From assembly GCA_016650355.1 (NCBI GenBank), contig JAENVX010000476.1:1-6275 (forward strand): a stretch of DNA of 6,275 nt, given 5' to 3'. The stretch's first letter is position 1. Each line of letters starts with the position of its first letter. Source of the stretch: Bacteroidia bacterium (lineage in GTDB: Bacteria; Bacteroidota; Bacteroidia; Cytophagales; Cyclobacteriaceae). Under the pieces are notes generated by a model, which saw nothing but the letters and a program-made list of their open reading frames with translations, was not told where the DNA came from and did not search any database. The position numbers and the translations under genes are program-made. This document shows positions 1 through 6,275 of this stretch, in pieces.

Positions 1-691
1 GAATAAGTTTAGTTTTTTTTTGATTTGTATTGGCCTGGCTACTGTAGCACACGCCCAGACTGTTTTGGTAAAATCAAAAAGCGAAAAAATAAATGGAGCA
101 TCATGTGATGGATACGCTTCTGAACTTGACGGAAAGAAAGATGATATCAATGCTGCATGGGGCAAATTCCTAAAAGACCTTGGCAAGGTTAAAAATCCAG
201 GAGGCACCATTACTATTACTGAACCTGCCATTGGCGGCACCGTTTATTCTAAGGGGATAGTATATGCTATTGTTGAGGGCAACGAAGAAAAAGCAATGGT
301 GTGGCTTGGTCTGAACAAAGAAGAATGGGTAGTAAACGATATTGAAATCGTAACAAAAGAAATTGAAAAATTGGTTTATCGATTTGGTGTTAAGTTCTAT
401 CGCGATCAGATTCAAAAACAAATTGACGAAGCGCAGCGAGCATCTGATGCTGTGGATCGACAGAAGCAGCGGTTGACAAGCCAAAATAAAGATCTGACTA
501 ACAAGCTCACAAACAATGAGCAACAAAAAATACAACTTGAAAAATCTTTAGAGGCTAACAAGCTTGAACATTATGTTCTGCTCCAAAAAATTGTAAACAA
601 TGCTCAGTCGCAGGACTCTGTTTCAAATGCCGGAGTGCAAATCAAAAAAGTTATGGAGACACATAAAGAGCGGCAACGAAAGGTGAATTAA
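1..691 (+). CDS. Uncharacterised exported coiled-coil protein, 5' end cut by the window edge
   Basis: I do not recognise this family. The frame is open to the left edge. Base 1 is a G followed by codons for NKFSFFLICIGLATVAHAQ, so the likely start is an ATG lying two bases outside the window and ending on base 1, giving about 230 aa. The in-frame TTG at 20 would cut the signal peptide in half and is unlikely to be the start. Residues 2-19 form a classical Sec signal peptide: one lysine, a hydrophobic core and an AHA|Q cleavage site, with no lipobox cysteine. The mature protein has a mixed region (about 25-115) with a single Cys in GASCDGYASELDG and aromatic-rich segments, then a long Q/K/E-rich helix (about 120-200) expected to form a coiled coil, and a basic tail. 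It is probably periplasmic or secreted. The gene ends with TAA and converges on infB. Function is unknown; presence as a real gene is well supported by the signal peptide and composition. Confidence 0.8.
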   Translation, partial: NKFSFFLICIGLATVAHAQTVLVKSKSEKINGASCDGYASELDGKKDDINAAWGKFLKDLGKVKNPGGTITITEPAIGGTVYSKGIVYAIVEGNEEKAMVWLGLNKEEWVVNDIEIVTKEIEKLVYRFGVKFYRDQIQKQIDEAQRASDAVDRQKQRLTSQNKDLTNKLTNNEQQKIQLEKSLEANKLEHYVLLQKIVNNAQSQDSVSNAGVQIKKVMETHKERQRKVN

Positions 692-696
692 GAAAG

Positions 697-3369
697 CTAT
701 TTTCCAGTCTTCTTCACTTCTCTGGTTTCGTAACTTTCAATCACGTCACCTTCCATAATGTCGTTGAAGTTTTTGATACTTATACCGCAATCAAAACCGG
801 ACTTCACTTCGGAAGCATCGTCTTTATGACGCTTTAGTGCTCCCATTTCGCCAGAATAAACAACAATACCATCACGGATTAAGCGGATTGGATTGTTTCG
901 TTTGATGTATCCATCTGTAACCATACATCCGGCCACGGTACCAACCTTCGTTATCTTAAATACCTCGCGTACCTCTGCATTACCTACAATCACTTCCTCC
1001 ATCTCTTTCTCAAGCATACCTTCCATGGCAGCCTTCACATCGTTGATGGCATCGTATATAATAGAGTACAAGCGGATTTCAATTTCTTCTTTCTCAGCAA
1101 GTCTGCGCGATGAAACAGAAGGACGAACCTGGAAGCCAAGGATAATGGCATCGGAAGCTGACGCTAACAATACATCTGATTCTGAAATCTGCCCTACTGC
1201 CTTATGAATGATCGCAACCTCAACTTTAGGGTTAGAAAGTTTCAACAATGAATCAGAAAGAGCTTCAATAGAACCATCCACGTCACCTTTCACAATCACA
1301 TTCAATTGCTTGAATGAACCAATGGCCAATCGCCTGCCAATTTCATCAAGTGTAATGTGTTTCTTGGTTCGAATACTTTGTTCGCGTTGAATCTGGCTGC
1401 GCTTATTGGCAACTTCTCTTGCTTCACGGTCAGTTTCATATACTGAAAACTTTTCACCTGCTTGAGGCGCACCATCCAATCCTAAAATAACAACCGGAGT
1501 AGCCGGCCCAACCTCTTTTACTTTTTTACCGGTATCATCAAACATAGCCTTTACTCGGCCATAGTTTGAACCCGCAAGCATTATATCTCCAACTTTCAAC
1601 GATCCATTTTGCACCATCACTGTTGTCACGAATCCTCGTCCCTTGTCAAGTGTAGCTTCAATGATTGAACCTGAAGCTGCTTTATCCGGATTAGCGCGCA
1701 ACACGAGCAACTCTGCTTCCAATAAAACTTTTTCCAATAGCCCTTCAATACCTAAACCAGTCTTCGCTGAAATTTCCTGAACCTGGTATTTACCACCCCA
1801 ATCTTCCACCAGAATATTTAACTTAGAAAGTGATTCTCTGACTTTCTGAGGATTAGCCGCAGGCTTATCAATTTTATTAATAGCAATCACTATCGGAACA
1901 CCTGCCACCTGAGCGTGATTGATGGCTTCCTTTGTTTGTGGCATAACATCATCATCGGCAGCCACAACTATAATCGCAACATCAGTAATCTTAGCACCAC
2001 GTGCCCGCATTGCAGTAAAAGCTTCGTGGCCAGGCGTATCAAGGAATGCTATTTTGTTGCCACTCTTGGTAGTAACATCATACGCACCGATATGTTGAGT
2101 AATGCCACCTGCTTCTTGCGCGGTAACTTTTGTGTTTCGGATATAATCGAGTAAGGATGTTTTCCCGTGATCCACGTGACCCATAATGGTAACAATTGGA
2201 GCGCGTGGTTTAAGATCCTCTTCGCTATCTTCATTCTCAACTAGTTCTTCCTCTTCCTCGTTGGTAGTGAATTGGATATCAAAACCAAACTCATCAGCAA
2301 TAACTGTGATTGCTTCCGCATCAAGGCGTTGATTGATCGACACGAACATGCCCAACCCAAGACAAGTTGAAATTACATCGTTCACCGAAACATTCATAAG
2401 GGAAGCCAGGTCGTTTGCCGAAATGAATTCGGTAACCTTAAGGGTTTTAGATTCCTCTTGCTCCTGAATTATTCTTTCCTCCTCTGCATCAGAAACGGCT
2501 TGTCTCTTCTCCTTTCTATACTTAGCGCCTGTAAATTTTTTAGTGCCACCACTTAGTTTTGCCAGTGTTGCACGAATTTGTTCTTGCACTTCTTTTTCTG
2601 TCGGCTCTGCTTTAGGCGTTCTACCAGGTGTGGCTCGTTTCTGACCGGCTCCTGCACCAGGTGTTCCCGCTCCCGGACTTCTTCTGTTGTCCGTAGCACT
2701 AGGTAAGCGCTTGCGCGGACGTTTCTTGTTGGCGTCTTTCAAATCGGAAGATGCAACTGGCTGGTCTTTCTTCTTTTCAGGTGGCAGCTCAATTTTATCA
2801 ACCACTTTCAAGCCTTGCAATCTTCCTGCCTTTGCTTTGATGAGCTCTTGTTCAGGCTTCTCAACTTCAGGCTCCACAACCGCTTCCTTTACTGTCTCTT
2901 CAGCGACTATAGATTTGGGAGTATCTTCAACTGGTTCTTTCTCAACGGCAGCTTTCTTCTTCTTCAGTTCAATTTTCCCAACAACTTTAAATCCTTCAAG
3001 CTTTGGCTTTTCCCGCTCAATTTTTTCAGGCTTTTCTTCCTCTTTATGTATAATTTCTTTTGAGCCAAGGTTCTTTATCAGAACATTCTCTTCTTCATCA
3101 ACCTTTTTACGGTGTACTTCGGGTTCAGTTACTATGGTAACATTATCGACATGCTTCGCACCGATGGTAAGACCTGAAGCTTCTAATTTTTCAGAAGCAG
3201 AGGAAGCAAATTCCTTAGAGATCATGGAAAATTGCTCGGCAGTAAGTTTAGTGTTTGGGTCATTCTCGACTGCAAATCCCTTTTTGGCCAAAAAATCCAA
3301 AATGGTATTGTGCCCCACGTTTAGCTTACGTGATGCTTGACCTAACCGTATCATCTTTTCTTCTGCCAT
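697..3369 (-). CDS. infB: Translation initiation factor IF-2
   Basis: IF-2 is the cytosolic GTPase that brings formyl-Met-tRNA to the 30S subunit and promotes 50S joining. The frame extends to a TTG at 3375, but the ATG at 3369 gives the usual MAEEKMIRLGQ start and 890 aa. With that numbering, an IF2_N helical domain covers about 4-50 (RLGQASRKLNVG). A long Lys/Glu/Pro-rich linker follows (about 85-305), then a second IF2_N-like segment (about 312-367). The G domain starts near 389 with all motifs intact: G1 GHVDHGKT (397-404), G2 GGITQHIG (421-428), G3 DTPGH (444-448), G4 NKID (498-501) and G5 SAK (534-536). The beta-barrel domain II, IF-2 domain III (about 670-780) and the C-terminal fMet-tRNA-binding barrel (about 790-880, with GTVAGCMVTDG) follow. 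The last gene of the rimP-nusA-infB operon, it lies 54 bases after nusA. The stop is TAG. The gene appears complete and undamaged; the long variable linker is normal for this phylum. Confidence 0.98.
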   Translation of the reverse strand: MAEEKMIRLGQASRKLNVGHNTILDFLAKKGFAVENDPNTKLTAEQFSMISKEFASSASEKLEASGLTIGAKHVDNVTIVTEPEVHRKKVDEEENVLIKNLGSKEIIHKEEEKPEKIEREKPKLEGFKVVGKIELKKKKAAVEKEPVEDTPKSIVAEETVKEAVVEPEVEKPEQELIKAKAGRLQGLKVVDKIELPPEKKKDQPVASSDLKDANKKRPRKRLPSATDNRRSPGAGTPGAGAGQKRATPGRTPKAEPTEKEVQEQIRATLAKLSGGTKKFTGAKYRKEKRQAVSDAEEERIIQEQEESKTLKVTEFISANDLASLMNVSVNDVISTCLGLGMFVSINQRLDAEAITVIADEFGFDIQFTTNEEEEELVENEDSEEDLKPRAPIVTIMGHVDHGKTSLLDYIRNTKVTAQEAGGITQHIGAYDVTTKSGNKIAFLDTPGHEAFTAMRARGAKITDVAIIVVAADDDVMPQTKEAINHAQVAGVPIVIAINKIDKPAANPQKVRESLSKLNILVEDWGGKYQVQEISAKTGLGIEGLLEKVLLEAELLVLRANPDKAASGSIIEATLDKGRGFVTTVMVQNGSLKVGDIMLAGSNYGRVKAMFDDTGKKVKEVGPATPVVILGLDGAPQAGEKFSVYETDREAREVANKRSQIQREQSIRTKKHITLDEIGRRLAIGSFKQLNVIVKGDVDGSIEALSDSLLKLSNPKVEVAIIHKAVGQISESDVLLASASDAIILGFQVRPSVSSRRLAEKEEIEIRLYSIIYDAINDVKAAMEGMLEKEMEEVIVGNAEVREVFKITKVGTVAGCMVTDGYIKRNNPIRLIRDGIVVYSGEMGALKRHKDDASEVKSGFDCGISIKNFNDIMEGDVIESYETREVKKTGK
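2785..3003 (-). repeat. Two copies of a G(F/L)KVVxKIEL motif in the IF-2 linker
   Basis: Inside the charged linker of infB the 13-residue stretch KLEGFKVVGKIEL (bases 2965-3003) recurs as RLQGLKVVDKIEL (bases 2785-2823), exactly 180 bases or 60 codons later. Nine of the 13 residues are identical and both copies are followed by lysine-rich sequence. The DNA copies differ at many positions, so this is an old duplication or a selected peptide motif, not a recent slippage. The intervening sequence is Glu/Val/Pro-rich and low in complexity. The motif may form a short conserved contact site in an otherwise disordered tether; this role is inference. Confidence 0.75.
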
Positions 3370-3423
3370 GCTCAAATATCTTGCTTTTTAATTGATTATT
3401 AAGATTCCTTCACACTAAGGTTG

Positions 3424-4668
3424 CTATTCAAATTCCTTTTTCAATACATTGAGTAAGCCTTCTACTGTCTCTTCCTCAAGGTCAGTTCTACGCACAAGTT
3501 CTTCCTTATTCAGTGCTAAAACACTTTTAGCGCTATCTAATCCAATTCGCTTTAGCTCATCAATTACCCAGCTTTCGATCTCGTCACCAAACTCATCTAA
3601 GTCAACATCTTCTTCCTGTAGCGTATCCACTTCTCTGAATACATCTATTTCCATTTCCACCAACCTGCTGGCAAGTCTGATGTTCAATCCACCTTTTCCA
3701 ATGGCCAGCGAAACCTGATCGGGACGTAGATAAACAGAAACACGGCCGTTCTCCTTGTCTATTTTAATACTTGAAATTTTAGCTGGACTCAATGCGCGTG
3801 TTATGTATAACTCCAGGTTCTCCGTATAGTTAATAACGTCAATATTTTCATTTTGAAGTTCTCTAACTACTGCATGAATACGCGATCCTTTCATTCCAAC
3901 ACAAGCTCCCACTGGATCAATGCGATCATCATAGGATTCAACAGCCACCTTGGCTCTTTCTCCTGGCTCGCGAACGACTTTTTTAATGGTTATCAGTCCG
4001 TCAAACACTTCTGGAACTTCTTGTTCAAAAAGTCTTTCTAAAAACACAGGTGATGTGCGGGAAAGAATAATTTTTGGATTTCCATTAACCATCTCCACTT
4101 TATGAACAATAGAGCGGATATTCTCTCCTTTACGATAGCGATCTTTAGGAATCTGTTCGTTTCTTGGAATGGCTATTTCATTTCCTTCTCCATCAATAAG
4201 CAGAACTTCACGGCTGAGTACCTGATAGACCTCGCCCGTAATAATCTCTCCAACGATTTCCTTGTACTTCTGAAACAGAATATCTTTCTCAAGGTCTTTC
4301 ACTTTTTGCAAAAGTGTTTGACGTGCTGTTGTTACCGCTCTGCGTCCAAAATCCTCCAAATGAATTTCCTCTGCCACTTCCTCACCTACTTCAAAATCAG
4401 GTTCAATTTTTTGAGCTTCCGACAAACTGATCTTATCGTGTTCCCATATATCTTCCGAGTCATCATCTACAATTTCGCGGAAACGCCAGATTTCTAGGTC
4501 ACCCTTGTCGGCATTTACGATGATATCAAAGTTGTCGTCTTGCACATACTTCTTTCGAATCATGTTACGGAAAACATCCTCCAGGATGCGGATCATGGTT
4601 GGGCGATCTATGTTTTTTTGTTTGGCAAAATCTGCAAACGATTCTATCAGGGTTGAGGTATCCATCAT
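3424..4668 (-). CDS. nusA: Transcription termination/antitermination factor NusA
   Basis: NusA binds RNA polymerase and nascent RNA in the cytoplasm, prolonging pauses and aiding folding of terminator hairpins or, with partners, antitermination. The 414-aa product shows the family order. The N-terminal polymerase-binding domain spans about 1-135, with the typical stretch EAQKIEPDFEVGEEV and LEDFGRRA. An S1 domain follows (about 138-203, GEIITGEVYQV to ILSRTSPVFL). KH1 (about 205-290) has DPVGACVGMKGSRI at 251-264. KH2 (about 298-345) has the AIGKGGLNIRLASRL loop. The tail (about 363-412) resembles one helix-hairpin-helix unit and is shorter than the two acidic repeats of the E. coli protein. 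The start is ambiguous by one codon because two ATG codons lie in tandem (4668 and 4665). The gene starts 7 bases after the rimP stop, as expected for operon partners, and ends with TAG. Confidence 0.97.
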   Translation of the reverse strand: MMDTSTLIESFADFAKQKNIDRPTMIRILEDVFRNMIRKKYVQDDNFDIIVNADKGDLEIWRFREIVDDDSEDIWEHDKISLSEAQKIEPDFEVGEEVAEEIHLEDFGRRAVTTARQTLLQKVKDLEKDILFQKYKEIVGEIITGEVYQVLSREVLLIDGEGNEIAIPRNEQIPKDRYRKGENIRSIVHKVEMVNGNPKIILSRTSPVFLERLFEQEVPEVFDGLITIKKVVREPGERAKVAVESYDDRIDPVGACVGMKGSRIHAVVRELQNENIDVINYTENLELYITRALSPAKISSIKIDKENGRVSVYLRPDQVSLAIGKGGLNIRLASRLVEMEIDVFREVDTLQEEDVDLDEFGDEIESWVIDELKRIGLDSAKSVLALNKEELVRRTDLEEETVEGLLNVLKKEFE

Positions 4669-4675
4669 TGTTCTG

Positions 4676-5143
4676 CTATTTAAACGAAACCATTACAAAT
4701 GCTCTTTCAATATTTTCAAATGGTATTTCCATTGACTTTAATTCTATTTTTTTTCCTTCTTTAGTTTTCTGTTGAAGGATAATTTTTTCATCATTTACTT
4801 CTAAAAGAGTTCCTTCTATTAATATTTTATCCTTCGTGTGAACCTTAAATCCTCTACCTACATTCTTGTAATACTGTCGCTTCAATTTTAGCGGGTGATC
4901 TAGTCCCGGAGTAGTAACTTCAAGTGTGTAGTTATCATCAATGAGATCCGATTCGTCCAACGCCTTAGACAAATTCCGGCTGACCTCAGCACAAACTCCA
5001 ATGTTTACTCCTTTGTCTCCGTCCAAGATTACCAGCACTCGTCTTGGTCCAGCTTTTGACGAGATAATCACTTCAACCAAAAACTGGCTTTCATCGGCCA
5101 GGCAACTTTGAGCTAATTCGCGGACTTTTTCACTTAAATCCAT
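4676..5143 (-). CDS. rimP: Ribosome maturation factor RimP
   Basis: RimP is a cytosolic assembly factor for the 30S ribosomal subunit. I place the start at the ATG at 5143 (MDLSEKVRELAQ), giving 155 aa, close to the usual length of about 150. The longer open frame begins with a TTG at 5209 that lies inside the promoter -7 box and runs through a hairpin, so it is not coding. The N-terminal alpha/beta domain (about 1-80) carries the family pattern DKGVNIGVCAEVSRNLSKALD and ends in the hallmark LEVTTPGLDHPL (74-85). The C-terminal SH3-like barrel (about 88-153) includes GFKVHTK, IEGTLLEVND and the closing IPFENIERAFV. It is the first gene of the operon with nusA and infB, the standard arrangement in bacteria. 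The stop is TAG. No Shine-Dalgarno sequence precedes the start, as is common in Bacteroidota. Confidence 0.95.
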   Translation of the reverse strand: MDLSEKVRELAQSCLADESQFLVEVIISSKAGPRRVLVILDGDKGVNIGVCAEVSRNLSKALDESDLIDDNYTLEVTTPGLDHPLKLKRQYYKNVGRGFKVHTKDKILIEGTLLEVNDEKIILQQKTKEGKKIELKSMEIPFENIERAFVMVSFK

Positions 5144-5157
5144 ATAACTGTCAAATA

Positions 5158-5185
5158 AAAGAGGGGACTTTTCGGTCCCCTCTTT
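5158..5185 (-). terminator. Terminator-like hairpin in the rimP leader (possible attenuator)
   Basis: An 11-bp perfect inverted repeat (5158-5168 with 5175-5185) encloses a 6-base loop. Read on the minus strand, the arms are AAAGAGGGGAC and GTCCCCTCTTT with loop CGAAAA, and the second arm runs on into TATTTG, giving the T-rich tract of an intrinsic terminator. The tract on the plus strand is weaker because it is broken by GG. The genes on both sides point away from this site, so it ends neither of them. It sits about 15-20 bases after the predicted transcription start and 14 bases before the rimP ATG. That position suggests attenuation of the rimP-nusA-infB operon or control of rimP translation. 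The structure is seen; the regulatory role is inferred. Confidence 0.7.
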
Positions 5186-5206
5186 GGTATTCTTTAGAAG
5201 TTGCTG

Positions 5207-5237
5207 CAAAGCTAATTTATTTTTACTTTATCACAAA
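5207..5237 (-). promoter_or_regulatory. Bacteroidota-type promoter of the rimP-nusA-infB operon
   Basis: On the minus strand, TTTG (5237-5234) is followed after 19 bases by TAGCTTTG (5214-5207). This is an exact match to the Bacteroidota primary sigma factor consensus, a -33 TTTG and a -7 TAnnTTTG with a spacer of about 19-20. The spacer is A/T-rich. Transcription would begin near 5200-5203, leaving a leader of roughly 58-60 bases before the rimP ATG that contains the hairpin. No start has been measured; the call rests on the consensus match and on its position before the first operon gene. Confidence 0.75.
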
Positions 5238-5280
5238 TTATTGGTTCTTTGATTTCGTAACCCACAAAATTCTGAATAGA

Positions 5281-6267
5281 ATGCTCAATAGAATCCTTTT
5301 AATTTTCGCTTTCGGACTCTTCTTTTCATGCGGTCAAGAAAGTAAAAAGGAAGAGGAAGTATCCACAAGGGTTGTTAACGTTCCTCTCTTCAATGGTGAC
5401 TCAGCTTACTTTTTTGTAGAAAAGCAAGTAAAATTCGGGCCGCGTGTGCCCAACACAACATCACATCAGGCCGCTGGCAACTACTTTGTAGATCAATTTA
5501 ATAAATATGGTGCTGTTGTAATTGAACAAAAGTTTGAGGCTGTTTCTTTTGACGGCCAACGTCTGTCACTTAGAAACATCATTGCAAGCTTCAATCCAGC
5601 ACAACAAAAAAGAATACTGCTTGCAGCACATTGGGATACCCGACCATTTGCTGACAAAGATGAAGTGAAACCAGACGCGCCTTTTGATGGTGCTGATGAT
5701 GGAGCAAGTGGTGTTGGAGTCCTTTTGGAGGTTGCGCGACAATTAAGCAAACAGGCACCAACAGTAGGGGTCGATATAATTTTATTTGACGGAGAAGATT
5801 GGGGAGAAAAAAATTCTATGTCTAATCAGATTAATCTGCCAGAAGGTCTCCAGTCGTGGTGGTGTTTGGGATCACAGTATTGGTCAAAAAACAAGCATAA
5901 GAAGAACTATTCCGCTTACTATGGAATACTCCTTGATATGGTGGGCTCAAAACGGGCACATTTCTATCGTGAAGGATTGTCATTGGAGTTTGCACCAGCC
6001 ATCGTGGCAAAGGTTTGGAACACCGCAGCCAGGATTGGTTACTCTGACTATTTCGTAAAACAAAATTCTGGGGAGATAACCGATGATCATCAATTCGTCA
6101 ATCATGTCGCAAAAATTCCCATGATCGACATCGTTCACTACCATCCTGTGCTAGGCTATTTTGGAGATTACCATCACACCCAAAAAGACAACCTTGACTT
6201 GATCAGCAAAGAAACGCTTCAAGCTGTTGGAGCTACTATTACAAATGTAATTTACTACGAAGAGTAG
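5281..6267 (+). CDS. M28-family lipoprotein, probable type II glutaminyl-peptide cyclotransferase
   Basis: This 328-aa zinc hydrolase-fold protein is probably a cell-envelope enzyme that turns N-terminal glutamine of exported proteins into pyroglutamate. A lipoprotein signal peptide (residues 1-16) leads to LFFSC with the lipidated Cys at 17, then a charged stretch with KKEEE. M28 landmarks follow: AHWDT (116-120), the zinc ligand Asp140 in GADDGASG, the catalytic Glu172 and ligand Asp173 in FDGEDW, Asp219 in LLDMVG, and His299 in HHTQKDN. The segment EITDDH (265-270), the Trp after FDGED, and the RNIIASFNP and GPRVP regions resemble animal glutaminyl cyclase, whose Glu201, Asp248 and Asp305 align with Glu172, Asp219 and Asp268. 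An aminopeptidase of the same family is the main alternative, since the His and Asp of HWDT are also kept. The ATG at 5281 is chosen because it gives the complete signal peptide. The gene is transcribed away from rimP and ends with TAG. The family is secure; the exact reaction is less so. Confidence 0.85.
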   Translation: MLNRILLIFAFGLFFSCGQESKKEEEVSTRVVNVPLFNGDSAYFFVEKQVKFGPRVPNTTSHQAAGNYFVDQFNKYGAVVIEQKFEAVSFDGQRLSLRNIIASFNPAQQKRILLAAHWDTRPFADKDEVKPDAPFDGADDGASGVGVLLEVARQLSKQAPTVGVDIILFDGEDWGEKNSMSNQINLPEGLQSWWCLGSQYWSKNKHKKNYSAYYGILLDMVGSKRAHFYREGLSLEFAPAIVAKVWNTAARIGYSDYFVKQNSGEITDDHQFVNHVAKIPMIDIVHYHPVLGYFGDYHHTQKDNLDLISKETLQAVGATITNVIYYEE

Positions 6268-6275
6268 GATTACTC

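Noticed and set aside
170..535. Minus-strand open frame opposite the exported coiled-coil protein, with hydrophobic stretches
   Set aside because: The hydrophobicity comes from reading the complement of Lys/Glu/Asn codons. The plus-strand frame has a proper signal peptide and coiled coil, so it is the real gene.
2687..3340. Long plus-strand open frame of 217 codons opposite the N-terminal part of infB
   Set aside because: Its product is a Ser/Phe-rich low-complexity chain, the expected complement of the Lys/Glu-rich IF-2 linker. It has no recognisable domain and the opposite strand is certainly coding.
3370..3423. Possible separate promoter or terminator in the 54-base gap between nusA and infB
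   Set aside because: The only pairing is a 4-bp CCTT/AAGG stem, and the nearest -7-like match (GATATTTG) is one base off and too close to the infB start to serve it.
4102..4497. Plus-strand open frame opposite nusA
   Set aside because: It lies entirely inside a well-supported gene and has the Phe/Asn/Leu-rich composition of an antisense shadow, without a signal peptide or motif.
5158..5185. The hairpin as an ordinary bidirectional end-of-gene terminator
   Set aside because: The two neighbouring genes both start on either side of it and run away from it, so no gene ends there.
5199..5231. Possible plus-strand promoter for the M28 lipoprotein: GTTG at 5200-5203, 20 bases, TACTTTAT at 5224-5231
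   Set aside because: It matches only three of four -33 bases and four of the six fixed -7 bases, in an A/T-rich region where such matches arise by chance. The gene needs a promoter somewhere in 5186-5280, but I cannot assign it.

Overview
The window reads as a piece of a Bacteroidota chromosome, most likely Cytophagales-like. Three things point there. The rimP-nusA-infB proteins have Bacteroidota-style sequences. The start codons have no Shine-Dalgarno sequence. Upstream of rimP there is an exact match to the Bacteroidota housekeeping promoter (TTTG, 19 bases, TAnnTTTG). The placement to order is inference from protein character, not from a search.

Layout from left to right. Bases 1-691 (+) encode a small uncharacterised exported protein with a long C-terminal coiled coil; its start codon is cut off by the window edge by two bases. 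It converges on infB with only 5 bases between the stop codons. Bases 697-5143 (-) are the translation/transcription operon, transcribed from right to left in the order rimP (ribosome maturation factor), nusA (transcription elongation/termination factor), infB (initiation factor IF-2). The spacings are 7 and 54 bases. Bases 5144-5280 are a divergent intergenic region holding the operon promoter and, inside the transcribed leader, a perfect 11-bp hairpin followed by a T-rich tract. Bases 5281-6267 (+) encode a lipoprotein of the M28 zinc hydrolase family, most similar to type II glutaminyl cyclases.

How the parts fit together. RimP matures the 30S subunit, NusA binds RNA polymerase and modulates pausing and termination, and IF-2 places initiator tRNA on the 30S subunit, so one promoter drives a gene-expression module. 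The leader hairpin looks like an intrinsic terminator placed before the first gene, which suggests attenuation of an operon that itself encodes a termination factor. The flanking genes belong to the cell envelope and have no visible functional link to the operon.

This is mostly a conserved housekeeping region. I see no mobile element, CRISPR array, tRNA, rRNA or defence system. The most interesting points are the rimP leader hairpin, the cyclase-like lipoprotein, the unknown coiled-coil exported protein, and a repeated motif in the IF-2 linker. Every base outside the five genes lies in a gap shorter than 140 bases.
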